A stretch of DNA of 64,000 bases from Enterococcus hulanensis (GCF_005405485.1 NZ_BJED01000004.1:1-64000); one strand, 5' to 3'; shown: positions 30,973-42,264, numbered from the stretch's first letter. Numbers and translations: made by a program. Notes: a model not told the origin generated them from the letters alone.

Positions 30973-31666
30973 TTAAATCTGATCGAAGTTTCACCCTGTT
31001 TTTCTCCCAATCGATCCTATCTAAATGATAGGGAAAATTTCCACTTAATGAATAACTTCCATTTTCAGGCACATTGGTTTTGTTCATCCTTGCATTGCCT
31101 TTGGCCAAATAACCTGTTCCCAACTTTAACATATCTTTTAAGTTGAGATTGCTGCCTGAATGCTCTTTGACTGTTCCATAATTATTGGTGATAGCAGACA
31201 AACTCGGACGAACCGTTTTGCGTTTCATTAAGCGAATAATATCTTCTTGCCGTTCAAATACATCGATGCGACCATCCTGATCAATCTGATAGCTGATGTA
31301 AGCATCAATTTCATCCAACGTTAGCCGCTGTTCGCCTTTTATAAACTGCTGTCCATTTTTTAAAGCGATAAAGTCTTTGTAGACTGTTACTGGCATTTTT
31401 CCATCCTCATCGAGACCTGCTTCTTTCACACCAAGCAAACTGTTTTCTTTTTTTAAGATTAGATATTTTTTTACTTCTATAGAAAAGGCAACTGAAAAAT
31501 AAGCTAAAAACTTTTCAATTGGCACTTGCGTGTACAATTCACCAAGTGTCAGTTTCTGAATTTTTATTTCAGGCGAGACCCGCAACAGACTATTTACTCC
31601 GCTGGTCAAATCATAAACAAAAAAACTTGAATACTCTTGGTCATCAAATACAAATAAAACTTTCAT
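30965..31666 (-). CDS. soluble, degenerate LytR-CpsA-Psr (LCP)-like protein
   Basis: A 233-aa protein. The C-terminal half resembles the end of an LCP domain: LTLDEIDAYISYQIDQDGR, FERQEDIIRLM and GSNLNLKDMLKLGTGYLAKG align by eye with the LCP pattern 'L.G..ALAY.R.R..D..GD..R..RQ..VI' and 'SNL...D...L'. Several Arg residues that hold the lipid pyrophosphate are missing (SYQI instead of the usual R-containing segment), and there is no signal peptide or membrane anchor. Chosen start: ATG at 31666 behind GAGAGGAAG. I infer a non-catalytic LCP relative; the family call is by eye. Confidence 0.5.
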   Translation of the reverse strand: MKVLFVFDDQEYSSFFVYDLTSGVNSLLRVSPEIKIQKLTLGELYTQVPIEKFLAYFSVAFSIEVKKYLILKKENSLLGVKEAGLDEDGKMPVTVYKDFIALKNGQQFIKGEQRLTLDEIDAYISYQIDQDGRIDVFERQEDIIRLMKRKTVRPSLSAITNNYGTVKEHSGSNLNLKDMLKLGTGYLAKGNARMNKTNVPENGSYSLSGNFPYHLDRIDWEKNRVKLRSDLIE

Positions 31667-31742
31667 GACGATCTTCCTCTCTGAAATAAGTTTATTAAAG
31701 ATTGAAAGAAAAAACATCCGCCGTAAGTCTGAGGTTTAAACG

Positions 31743-31780
31743 CAAAAAACTTTCGATAGATTGCTATCGAAAGTTTTTTT
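31743..31780 (-). terminator. Terminator of the beta-glucoside operon
   Basis: AAAAAACTTTCGATA, a short loop, TATCGAAAGTTTTTTT: a long symmetric hairpin with T runs on both strands, just after the histidine phosphatase stop. Confidence 0.9.
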
Positions 31781-31784
31781 GTAT

Positions 31785-32564
31785 TTACTCTACATATTGA
31801 GTGTCATTGATTTTATCTACAGAGTATTTATTGTCATGGTACTTAAGTGTAGTTACACTGCAGTTATCGATTGCCTCTCCTTGATATTCGCCAGGAACTA
31901 ACATCTCTAATAAAGTAGGAATCATACTGCCAGAAGAAACGATTAATACATTCTTGGCCTTTTTCTTTTTCGCGTTGGCAACTACTTTGTCCATAGCAGC
32001 TTGACCTCTTGTAGTGATTTCTTCGTACGTTTCCGCTACTTTTAATGAATCACTTTCTGCTATGGCGTCCGCTACACCCTCATCACCTAATTTGTTCACC
32101 AATTTGTCATAGTCAGTCCACTCTTCATCGAACTTAAGACCATTTGCCTCAAAAATTGGTGTCCACATCTCTGCATTTGTTTTTCCTTCAAAGCCGCCGT
32201 AATTCCATTCTTTAAAACCATCGTGTTCGCTTATTTTAGGTGTCTTATTTTTGTTTTGCGCAAGAATCAATTTCGCTGTATTTCTTTGACGACCTAAATC
32301 ACTTGAATAAGCCAAATCAAATTTAGTATTTTTCAATCCTTTGCCTACTTGCTTCGCTTGTTCGATCCCTTTATCGGTCAACGGTGAGTCCGCAAAGCCT
32401 TGGACCTGACCGGTTGTGTTGAAAAAAGTTTTCCCATGACGAACAAGATAAATCGTTATTTCGTCCTTTTTGTCTGCTGCTTTTTCCTTCGCCTGTGCAG
32501 AAATTCCACTAGTCAGGCTAAGTCCTAGTAATGCAACGAATAATAATCGTAAAATTTTTTTCAT
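31785..32564 (-). CDS. exported histidine phosphatase (phosphoglycerate mutase-like)
   Basis: A 259-aa protein with a clear signal peptide (MKKILRLLFVALLGLSLTSGISAQA) and a histidine phosphatase domain. The catalytic motif is LVRHGKTFFNT, followed by QGFADSPLTDKGIEQA, the second Arg in LAYSSDLGRQRNTA, the proton-donor region HDGFKEWNYGGFEG, and a late SSGSMIP instead of the classical GH pair, so the second histidine is replaced by Ser. The start at 32564 lies two bases after the stop of the GH1 gene, so it is in the beta-glucoside operon. Its substrate is unknown; an exported phosphatase beside a PTS operon is unusual. Confidence 0.82.
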   Translation of the reverse strand: MKKILRLLFVALLGLSLTSGISAQAKEKAADKKDEITIYLVRHGKTFFNTTGQVQGFADSPLTDKGIEQAKQVGKGLKNTKFDLAYSSDLGRQRNTAKLILAQNKNKTPKISEHDGFKEWNYGGFEGKTNAEMWTPIFEANGLKFDEEWTDYDKLVNKLGDEGVADAIAESDSLKVAETYEEITTRGQAAMDKVVANAKKKKAKNVLIVSSGSMIPTLLEMLVPGEYQGEAIDNCSVTTLKYHDNKYSVDKINDTQYVE

Positions 32565-32566
32565 TC

Positions 32567-34003
<1,437 letters not shown>

Positions 34004-35863
34004 TTATAAAATCACTGTTAGTAATTCTTCGTCTTGATCATTGCTCGCTGAAATTACATCAAGGTAATCATTTGAATTTGTTACAACCACAATGATTACT
34101 GGATCAAAACCGGCTTCTTGTACTTTATCTGCTTGATATTTAGCTAAAATATCACCTTTTTTCACTTCTTGACCTTGCTCTACAAACCCTTCGAAGTATT
34201 TTCCTTCCAGATTCACAGTATCAACGCCGATATGAATCAGCAGTTCTACACCGTTTTTAGTTTTGATGCCATATGCATGCTTCGTTGGAAAAGCAACCGT
34301 GACAGTTCCTTCAACAGGAGATACAATTGTCTCTTCGGCATTAGCAGGTAAAATACCGACACCTTTTCCTAATGCACCTGAGGCAAAGGCCTTATCACTG
34401 ACTTCGCTCAATGGAATCGCTGTACCTTCAGCAATTTTTCCAATACAAATCTGCTTTAACCCTTGATTGCTTTCTAATGCTTCCACTAATTCTTTTTCTT
34501 CAAGTTCTTCTTCAGAAACTTCTTTTGGAATACCGACACCGTAAGCTACTGCTGCTGCACCGACAAAGCCAACAATGACACTGACCAACATCCAAATAAA
34601 ATTGCTGGTCCCACCAGCTAAATAAGTTGGCAAGGCAGCTAAGCCCCAAACAAATCCCATTGTTCTTACACCAGTTAAACCAGCGATCAATCCGCCAAGT
34701 CCACCGCCGATAATAACGGCTAAGAACGGTCGACGATATTTTACAAAGACACCAAAAACCGCTGGCTCTGTAATCCCCATTAAGGCACTAAAGCTTACTG
34801 TACCGAACATTTGTCGTTCATGACCTTTTTTCGCACGTAAGAAGTAGCCAAACATAGCACCACAAACCGCAATGTCAGAAATCGTTGCTGCGTGGTTGAT
34901 GATTGGATCATAGCCTAATGTTCCCAAGAAATTCAACACGATTGGATAGGTAAAATTCGCTGCTCCTAAAACGATCAAGAATGGTTGGAACGCCGCGTAC
35001 AGCATTACTACGATCCAGTTTCCGATTGTATTCATCAGTATGCTGAAGAATGCATTTACTCCGTCACCGATCAATGTTCCAATCGGACCAAAAACTACTA
35101 AGATGACTGGGAAAGTCAAGACAAGCGACAAAGCTGGTACTAAGAAATACTGCAATCCGCTTGGAATGATTTTCTTCAAATATTTCGTCACTACACTTAA
35201 AAACCACACGCCAAGTAAAATAGGAATAAATGTATTGGCAGAACCGATCGTCGGTAAATTATAACCGAACAACTCTAGTCCTTTGACACCATCAATACTG
35301 GTTGAAAGTAGAGCCACCGCTAAGGCCATTGCTACATACTCATTCAGCTTCATTCGTTTAGCTGCGGAGGCCGCAATAAAGACTGGTAAAAAGTGGAAAA
35401 CCCCGCCGCGTAATGTGTCAAAAATCATATAAGTTGAGCTATCTTTTGAGACCAGCCCTGTTAATGAAATAATTGCCATAATGCCGGCAATCATACCTGC
35501 CGCCAGTAATACCTCAATAATCGAAGTCATTGTCTCCGAAATCATGACTAGAATCGATGAAGCGATACCCTTGATACCTTTTGCTTTTGGTTTTTCGGCT
35601 TCCTCACCGTCGGGCTTTAAGCCAAGCATTGCCATGAATTCATTGTAAACGTCCGTTACATGTGTCCCAACGATGATTTGATACGCAACGTCATTGGAAA
35701 CAACATCGATCACGCCATCTAAATTTTTGATTTCTTCTGTTTTAGCTAGACTGCGGTCATTTAGTGTCAAACGCAGGCGTGTCACACAGTGCGCGACTGC
35801 TTTGATATTATCTTTTCCGCCGACCAACTCGATCAGCTGTTTGTTTAATTTTTCATAACTCAT
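34004..35863 (-). CDS. bglP: PTS beta-glucoside transporter EIIBCA
   Basis: Imports and phosphorylates beta-glucosides. The 619-aa protein has an EIIB domain with the phospho-cysteine in AHCVTRLRLT (Cys26), a membrane EIIC domain of about ten segments (about residues 105-450), and a C-terminal EIIA domain with the phospho-histidine in LLIHIGVDTVNLEG (about 541). The domain order BCA is that of BglP/BglF. Its start overlaps the stop of the antiterminator gene by four bases. The exact beta-glucoside is unknown. Confidence 0.94.
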   Translation of the reverse strand: MSYEKLNKQLIELVGGKDNIKAVAHCVTRLRLTLNDRSLAKTEEIKNLDGVIDVVSNDVAYQIIVGTHVTDVYNEFMAMLGLKPDGEEAEKPKAKGIKGIASSILVMISETMTSIIEVLLAAGMIAGIMAIISLTGLVSKDSSTYMIFDTLRGGVFHFLPVFIAASAAKRMKLNEYVAMALAVALLSTSIDGVKGLELFGYNLPTIGSANTFIPILLGVWFLSVVTKYLKKIIPSGLQYFLVPALSLVLTFPVILVVFGPIGTLIGDGVNAFFSILMNTIGNWIVVMLYAAFQPFLIVLGAANFTYPIVLNFLGTLGYDPIINHAATISDIAVCGAMFGYFLRAKKGHERQMFGTVSFSALMGITEPAVFGVFVKYRRPFLAVIIGGGLGGLIAGLTGVRTMGFVWGLAALPTYLAGGTSNFIWMLVSVIVGFVGAAAVAYGVGIPKEVSEEELEEKELVEALESNQGLKQICIGKIAEGTAIPLSEVSDKAFASGALGKGVGILPANAEETIVSPVEGTVTVAFPTKHAYGIKTKNGVELLIHIGVDTVNLEGKYFEGFVEQGQEVKKGDILAKYQADKVQEAGFDPVIIVVVTNSNDYLDVISASNDQDEELLTVIL

Positions 35864-36711
35864 TTTTTGTCCTCCATTCTTTCTGTCACACGATTGATAT
35901 GAAGCATCAAATAGGTCTCTTCATTGATGGAAATTTCTAAATTAAATTGCGACTGCACGTAGATTTTCATTTTTTGAACAGCCTTAAAGGATTCTGGATA
36001 CAACTGACAAACCTGTTTGTACAGTTCTAAGGTTTCTGATCCATCATTAAAAATTTCACCATCAATAATTCGCTGCACAAAATATTGCAGGTGTGTGGTA
36101 AATCGCATATAGTTCGTTGATTGTTCATCTAGATTCACATTGAAATGATGCTCCACAATTGAAACCAAATCGCCTAATGTACGCATCTCCAATACATGAT
36201 CCTTACGACCTTCGCGACTTTCCTCCATGTTGACAAAGTGTAAACATAACGATACTGCTTCATCTTCAGGCAGCTGCAGCCCCTTTTGCTCCTCAATCAT
36301 TTTTAATGCTTTAAGTCCAACTTTGAAATAATCCGGATAAAATCGTTTCGTATCCCAAATCAATGGACTTTTAATAAATTGTTGTTTCTCTACTCGCTTT
36401 AAAAGGAACTCCAGGTGATCAAGAAGAGCCAAACTCAAATAGTCACTTGCTTTGATGCCAAGTTGTTCCTCCCCATAGGAAATAATTTTGCTGATCAAAA
36501 GAATATCGTTGGGGTCAGAATGAGATAATAAATAGCTGAAATGATCCAACATATCAAAGGAATCGAGAATATACATTTTTTCGACTTCCTCTTCTGATAT
36601 CTGCTGCCCCTTTTTCTTTTTGAAACCAATTCCTTTTGCAACGACGAAGACCTCATTTCCTCCACGCTTCACCAATGCAACGTTATTATTTAAGATTTGG
36701 CTGATCTTCAT
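35860..36711 (-). CDS. licT: BglG/LicT-family transcriptional antiterminator
   Basis: RNA-binding antiterminator regulated by PTS phosphorylation. The 283-aa protein has an N-terminal RNA-binding CAT domain (MKISQILNNNVALVKRGGNE, about residues 1-55) followed by two PRD domains with their paired histidines (DMLDHFSYLLSH and LALLDHLEFL in PRD1; HFVNME, TTHLQYF and LMLHINRVTER in PRD2). Start at 36711 behind GGAAAGGAGG; an upstream in-frame ATG lies inside the terminator. It is the first gene of the operon and acts on the leader just upstream. Confidence 0.93.
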   Translation of the reverse strand: MKISQILNNNVALVKRGGNEVFVVAKGIGFKKKKGQQISEEEVEKMYILDSFDMLDHFSYLLSHSDPNDILLISKIISYGEEQLGIKASDYLSLALLDHLEFLLKRVEKQQFIKSPLIWDTKRFYPDYFKVGLKALKMIEEQKGLQLPEDEAVSLCLHFVNMEESREGRKDHVLEMRTLGDLVSIVEHHFNVNLDEQSTNYMRFTTHLQYFVQRIIDGEIFNDGSETLELYKQVCQLYPESFKAVQKMKIYVQSQFNLEISINEETYLMLHINRVTERMEDKK

Positions 36712-36729
36712 TTTTTCCTCCTTTCCAGA

Positions 36730-36787
36730 AAAAAAACCCAAGAAAGTATACAGTGAGACCTTGGTCTCCTGATTAGCTTCCTTGAGT
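36730..36787 (-). terminator. Leader terminator (attenuator) of the beta-glucoside operon
   Basis: On the minus strand ACTCAAGGAAG pairs along 11 positions (with G-U pairs) with CTTTCTTGGGT, followed by a run of T's. A smaller GAGACC/GGTCTC hairpin sits in the loop. The 5' arm overlaps the end of the RAT element, so the two structures exclude each other. Confidence 0.88.
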
Positions 36788-36816
36788 TCTGCCTGATTAT
36801 CTTCAGTAACATACTC
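36784..36816 (-). promoter_or_regulatory. RAT (ribonucleic antiterminator) element
   Basis: On the minus strand the leader reads GAGTATGTTACTG, then a loop, then CAGGCAGAACTC. This matches the LicT/SacY-type RAT pattern GGATTGTTACTG...CAGGCAAAACC. Compensating changes keep the stem: GAGT pairs with ACTC instead of GG with CC, and CTG pairs with CAG. Binding of the antiterminator here would block the terminator hairpin. Confidence 0.85.
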
Positions 36817-36872
36817 ACAATCATGACTCCAGCGCCATGATCGGTCTTTTCTCTTTATTATTTAATAACTTC

Positions 36873-36901
36873 ATTCTAAGGGATGCACATATGAATGTCA
36901 A
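36873..36901 (-). promoter_or_regulatory. Sigma-A promoter of the beta-glucoside operon
   Basis: On the minus strand TTGACA (36896-36901), a 17-bp spacer and TAGAAT (36873-36878). It lies upstream of the RAT/terminator leader. Confidence 0.85.
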
Positions 36902-36909
36902 CGCTTTCT
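36896..36909 (-). promoter_or_regulatory. cre site overlapping the -35 box
   Basis: On the minus strand AGAAAGCGTTGACA fits the catabolite-responsive consensus TGWAANCGNTNNCA at 13 of 14 positions. It includes the -35 hexamer, so CcpA binding would exclude RNA polymerase. Confidence 0.75.
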
Positions 36910-37098
36910 TCAAATGTTGCTAATTCTATTTTTTTAATGTATCGATCAACAAATAAAATCTTTTGTTATTTAAAACGAAATTATTCCAACATTGATTGAC
37001 TCCGTTAGCAAAATTATTAAACAGTGATACAATAGATTCGGAGAAAAGTTTCATGGAAAAAATATTTAAACAAAATCCTTAATGGAAAGGATCACAGG
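36910..37098. other. Rest of the licT-padR intergenic stretch
   Basis: This is the remainder of a 387-bp gap whose other part is the leader described separately. It is AT-rich and holds the upstream region of the padR gene. TTAGCA (37005-37010), 17 bp and TACAAT (37028-37033) could be that gene's promoter, with AATGGAAAGGATCACAGG as ribosome region. I see no other gene. Confidence 0.45.
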
Positions 37099-37623
37099 AT
37101 GAATACGATTAGTTATGTTGTTCTAGCGATGCTTGTACGTTCGCCTTTGACCGGTTACGAGTTGAAACGCTTCTTGAATCTTTTTTGGGAAGCCCATCAT
37201 AGTCAAATCTACCCAACCTTAAAAGAGCTGCGAAAACAGGAGTTGATCGAGATCATCGATATTCCTGATGGTAAGCGAAAAATCTATGACATTACGCCAG
37301 CAGGAAAAGAATTAGTAAAGGAATGGGTCTTTACGAAGAGTCATGCGCCTTCTCAGAAGGATGAATTCTTAGCCAAAGTTTTTACGATCTCTGCTTTGGA
37401 TCGAGATACATCGAAATTTTTGATCATGGAGCGAAAACAATATTTCCACGAGCAGCTTAACGAATATTCACAGGTTTTAGCCAGCGTGGAGGAATTAAGT
37501 GCGGAGGAACGTCGTAAAAATTTTGGCCGCGAGCTGATTCTTGAACGAAAGATTCGTCTATGCAAAGAAGAACTTGCTTGGTGTGCTTGGGCCGAAGAGA
37601 AAATCGATGAATACTTCAAATAG
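37099..37623 (+). CDS. PadR-family transcriptional regulator
   Basis: A 174-aa regulator. The N-terminal PadR winged helix (SYVVLAMLVRSPLTGYELKRFLN, then HHSQIYPTLKELRKQELIE and KRKIYDITPAGKELV) is followed by a C-terminal alpha-helical dimerisation domain of the Vir_act_alpha type. It ends in its own terminator. The MFS gene after it has a promoter containing a perfect inverted repeat, its likely target. The ligand is unknown. Confidence 0.88.
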   Translation: MNTISYVVLAMLVRSPLTGYELKRFLNLFWEAHHSQIYPTLKELRKQELIEIIDIPDGKRKIYDITPAGKELVKEWVFTKSHAPSQKDEFLAKVFTISALDRDTSKFLIMERKQYFHEQLNEYSQVLASVEELSAEERRKNFGRELILERKIRLCKEELAWCAWAEEKIDEYFK

Positions 37624-37631
37624 TAACGAGC

Positions 37632-37665
37632 AGAAACAGATCATTTGCGATCTGTTTCTTTTTTT
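37632..37665 (+). terminator. Terminator of padR
   Basis: AGAAACAGATC, loop, GATCTGTTTCT and seven T's directly after the gene. Confidence 0.92.
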
Positions 37666-37698
37666 CTGGAAATATATGTAAAAATATTTATGTAAATA

Positions 37699-37727
37699 TT
37701 GACACAAATAAAATTTGTGATTAAACT
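37699..37727 (+). promoter_or_regulatory. Promoter of the MFS gene with operator in the spacer
   Basis: TTGACA (37699-37704), 17 bp, TAAACT (37722-37727). The spacer is filled by a perfect inverted repeat, CACAAAT-AAA-ATTTGTG (37703-37719), the natural place for a repressor. The PadR protein encoded upstream is the obvious candidate. Confidence 0.75.
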
Positions 37728-37750
37728 GTTGGATGGAAAGTGGTGACTTA

Positions 37751-38950
37751 ATGGAAAATTTAAACGAAAACTTAGTTACGGAAAAAGAAAATGGCAAGGC
37801 TGCTTATGTTGTCGCCTTTGCCTGCATGATCGCCTTCATGGGGATCGGATTGGTGGATCCTATTTTAAATTCGATCGCAAAATCCTTACAAGCAACGCCT
37901 GCACAAACAACGCTATTATTTACCAGTTATATGATGGTGACGGGAATCGTTATGCTGTTCACTGGATTTGTTTCTAGCCGGATCGGGACCAAGCAAACCT
38001 TAATGTTGGGACTATTTATAATTATTTTATTCGCACTTTTTGCTGGCTTGTCCAATACAATCGATGCGTTGATCTACTTCAGAGCTGGCTGGGGCTTAGG
38101 TAATGCGCTATTTATTTCAACAGCATTATCAGCGATCGTCAGTGTTTTGATCGGTCAAACGGAAAAATCGATCATGCTTTATGAAGCGGCAATGGGACTA
38201 GGCATGTCGATTGGCCCGCTAGTCGGTGGATCACTTGGTTCGATCTCTTGGCGCTGGCCTTTTGGCGGTGTATCGGTGTTGATGCTGATCTCATTCCTAT
38301 CAATTTTGATCATGTTCAAGGAACCTAAAGGCGCAAAAGAAAAAATTGAATTTTTTGCTGGGGTCAAAGCATTGAAAAATCATAAACTGCGTTCAGTTGG
38401 TTTGATTGCGCTGCTTTATAATTTTGGTTTCTTCACTTTACTAGCATATGCTCCCTTTTTAATGCCGAACTTTTCAGAAATGGAAATTGGGATGACCTTC
38501 TTCGGCTGGGGAATTTTATTGGCGCTTTCTTCTATTTTCTTGGCAACACGCTTTGAAAGAAAAATCGGGACTTTTTATACTTTAATGATTGGCTTTATCG
38601 GATTTGTTATTTGCTTACTGCTGATGGGAATCAATGCGGATCAACCTGCGCTTGTAGCGGCCGCTTTGATCGTCGCGGGTTTCTTTCAAGGGATCATCAA
38701 TACCTTGATGACTACGATCGCGATGGAGATTCCGGGGATCAAACGGAATATCGCTTCATCAACGTACAGCTTCGTCCGTTTCTTCGGCGGTTCCCTTGCT
38801 CCTTTTGTCGCTGGTCTGATCGGTGCCAGATTCGGCGGGAATTATACCTTCTATTTTGCCAGCGCGATGGTCTTTATTGGGATTATCTTAGTTGTGGTTC
38901 ATTCGCAATATTTTGAAACAAAAGAAGAAGAGCTTGAAGAAAATGCGTAA
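37751..38950 (+). CDS. MFS-family efflux transporter
   Basis: A 399-aa transporter with 12 predicted membrane segments. It contains the antiporter-type motif A region FVSSRIGTKQTLMLG between segments 2 and 3 and a motif C-like stretch GLGMSIGPLVGGSLG in segment 5, which suggests drug/H+ antiport. I choose the ATG at 37751 over one at 37733, because GGTGAC is well placed for it. It is downstream of padR and probably controlled by it; the substrate is unknown. Confidence 0.9.
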   Translation: MENLNENLVTEKENGKAAYVVAFACMIAFMGIGLVDPILNSIAKSLQATPAQTTLLFTSYMMVTGIVMLFTGFVSSRIGTKQTLMLGLFIIILFALFAGLSNTIDALIYFRAGWGLGNALFISTALSAIVSVLIGQTEKSIMLYEAAMGLGMSIGPLVGGSLGSISWRWPFGGVSVLMLISFLSILIMFKEPKGAKEKIEFFAGVKALKNHKLRSVGLIALLYNFGFFTLLAYAPFLMPNFSEMEIGMTFFGWGILLALSSIFLATRFERKIGTFYTLMIGFIGFVICLLLMGINADQPALVAAALIVAGFFQGIINTLMTTIAMEIPGIKRNIASSTYSFVRFFGGSLAPFVAGLIGARFGGNYTFYFASAMVFIGIILVVVHSQYFETKEEELEENA

Positions 38951-38978
38951 AAAAAGAGCGAGTAATCGCTCTTTTTTA
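38949..38978. terminator. Bidirectional terminator between the MFS gene and rpiR
   Basis: AAAAAAGAGCGA-GTAA-TCGCTCTTTTTT. It is symmetric, so it can serve the two convergent genes. Confidence 0.92.
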
Positions 38979-39710
38979 TTGCATTAATTGGCGGACTTTT
39001 TTGGCTAATACTTCGATCATGTAGATGACGGGTATCTGAGTCGTGGTGTCAATCAAGTATTCATAGGACTCGATCGTTTTCTTTTCCTGTTGAACATAAT
39101 AGGCCAAGTTGCAATCCGAGATTTTGGCTAACGGATTGTTGCGGCTGTTGGTGATCGAAATAATTTTTGCTTCGCTGGCTTTGATCAAGGGCAATGTTTT
39201 CAAAAACATTTCTCCTGAAACAGAGAAGAAAATGAACACAGTGTCTGATGAAGTCGGTATATCGATGGCGAACATTGGATTGTCAACATTGACCGCGAAT
39301 TTTCCTAATGAAGAAAAATAGCGGGCCGCATAAATCGCCATTACTCCAGAATTTCCTGTCCCGACACAAATAATCATACGGGCATCTGCGAGAACTTGAG
39401 CGGTTTCGTCTAATTTCTTTTGAAAATTTGTTTCCTTCGCCCGCGCAAAGAAGGCCTCGGCAACGGAGATGTCATCGACTATCTCCGCTTCGGTTTGAGT
39501 TTGTTCCTTTTTGAAAAGCAGCTTGAATTCGGTGAAGCCGCCGCATCCGACTTTTTTAGCAAAACGTGTGATAGACGCTGTGGAAACATGGGTCTCGGCA
39601 GCTAGTTCTCGGATGGTCATATAAGGAATTTTCGCTGGATTTTCAATAATAAAATTATAGATTAAGTAGTCTAAATCATTAAAACTTGATAGCTGTTCGA
39701 CTGAAAACAT
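38976..39710 (-). CDS. RpiR/MurR-family transcriptional regulator
   Basis: A sugar-phosphate-responsive regulator of 244 aa. The N-terminal HTH contains YMTIRELAAETHVSTASITRFAKKVGCGGFTEFK; the C-terminal SIS domain (about residues 100-235, ARMIICVGTGNSGVMAIYAARYFSS and SSDTVFIFFSVSG) binds the phosphosugar. Start at 39710 (MFSVEQLSSF) behind GGAGG; the frame stays open up to 39851 but overlaps the upstream gene and lacks a ribosome site. It lies 94 bp after a GH1 gene, probably its regulatory target. Confidence 0.9.
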   Translation of the reverse strand: MFSVEQLSSFNDLDYLIYNFIIENPAKIPYMTIRELAAETHVSTASITRFAKKVGCGGFTEFKLLFKKEQTQTEAEIVDDISVAEAFFARAKETNFQKKLDETAQVLADARMIICVGTGNSGVMAIYAARYFSSLGKFAVNVDNPMFAIDIPTSSDTVFIFFSVSGEMFLKTLPLIKASEAKIISITNSRNNPLAKISDCNLAYYVQQEKKTIESYEYLIDTTTQIPVIYMIEVLAKKVRQLMQ

Positions 39711-39804
39711 CGGCATCTCCTCCAGTGCAATCTCAAATAGATTGTACTGGTTGGAGCTAGCTAATGCAATCGGCAAAAAATTGTTGGGCAAATATAATTG
39801 GTTA

Positions 39805-41271
<1,467 letters not shown>

Positions 41272-41479
41272 TTATCCCGAGTATAGCTGGCCGCTGGATA
41301 AAAAGTAACGGCATTGGGGCTTTCGGTTACAGGAAACAGCATCAGATTCTTGTGACGATCCTGACACAGGGTGTAACAATTGCTGGTTTATTAGGAACGA
41401 AAGTAGTCATTCATTAAAAACTTTATGGGTTTTTCCAGTGTCTTTATGCAAATGGGCGAGAATCATGGTATGGTTGTTT

Positions 41480-41493
41480 TGAAAGCGTTTTTA
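41480..41493 (+). promoter_or_regulatory. cre site upstream of the first NagB-like gene
   Basis: TGAAAGCGTTTTTA matches TGWAANCGNTNNCA at 13 of 14 positions. It lies in the 297-bp divergent region between the GH1 gene (minus) and the NagB-like gene (plus), and could serve either. On the minus strand a TATACT at 41280-41285 is a possible -10 for the GH1 gene. Confidence 0.65.
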
Positions 41494-41547
41494 AACTGAC
41501 GACTTGATTGCTTTTAGTCAAAATAAAAAAGAAGCGAGGTTCGTTTG

Positions 41548-42264
41548 ATGAAAATTACGACAGTGAAAACCTATGAGGCGATGAGTGAATTAGCGGCAGC
41601 CACTATTTGGTCGAAAATGAATAGTGATCGGCGCGTCAATTGCGGAGTGACCATTGGTGCGGCGCCAAAAAGAGCATACGAGTTAGTGATTGAAAGAATG
41701 AAGTGTAACAAGCATTACTCCAATTTTCATGTCTATACGTTGGATGGCAGTCCTCTTGAGCATACTCAGCACACGACGACCTACGCTGAGATGAAGAAAA
41801 TATTTTTTGAGCCGGCGAGAATCAAAGAAGAAAATATTCACGAAATAACGCTGCAAAATTATTCGATGTTTGATCAGCAAATCGAAGACGATGGTGGGCT
41901 GGATCTAGTCATTATCGGCTTAGGCAGTGACGGACGTTTTTGCGGCAACCTGACTCAAACAACCGATTTTAACAGCTTGGCTTATGAGGTTGAGATTAAG
42001 CCGGACTATCCGTGGTATGAATTTTTCGCTGAGCTGTATCGTTCTTACAATCAAGCGGTTCCGAAATCCTTTGTCACGCTGGGACCGCTAAGTATTATGA
42101 AAGCTAAGGAAGTCCTGTTGATCGCTCATGGGGATAACAAAGCCGAAGCTCTGGCAAAAATGCTGAAGGGGCCGCTGACTGAAGACTTCCCTGCTTCTTT
42201 TTTAAGGCAGCATTCAAATATTACTGTGATCGCTGATGAAGATGCCGCGAAATTAATCAGCTAA
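41548..42264 (+). CDS. NagB-like sugar-phosphate isomerase/deaminase homologue, probably degenerate
   Basis: A 238-aa protein of the glucosamine-6-phosphate deaminase/6-phosphogluconolactonase fold (GAAPKRAYELVIERM is the phosphate loop region, GLDLVIIGLGSDGRFCGN the active-site loop). Compared with its paralogue at 42403, the loop His is Arg (DGR for DGH), and the FDE motif reads LDG, so two catalytic positions are changed. Start at the ATG (41548) behind GCGAGG rather than a TTG one codon earlier. A different substrate, a regulatory role or loss of function are all possible. Confidence 0.78.
   Translation: MKITTVKTYEAMSELAAATIWSKMNSDRRVNCGVTIGAAPKRAYELVIERMKCNKHYSNFHVYTLDGSPLEHTQHTTTYAEMKKIFFEPARIKEENIHEITLQNYSMFDQQIEDDGGLDLVIIGLGSDGRFCGNLTQTTDFNSLAYEVEIKPDYPWYEFFAELYRSYNQAVPKSFVTLGPLSIMKAKEVLLIAHGDNKAEALAKMLKGPLTEDFPASFLRQHSNITVIADEDAAKLIS

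Noticed and set aside
41362-41378. TGACACAGGGTGTAACA as an operator for the RpiR regulator
   Set aside because: The two halves match only partly, and nothing ties the site to this regulator.
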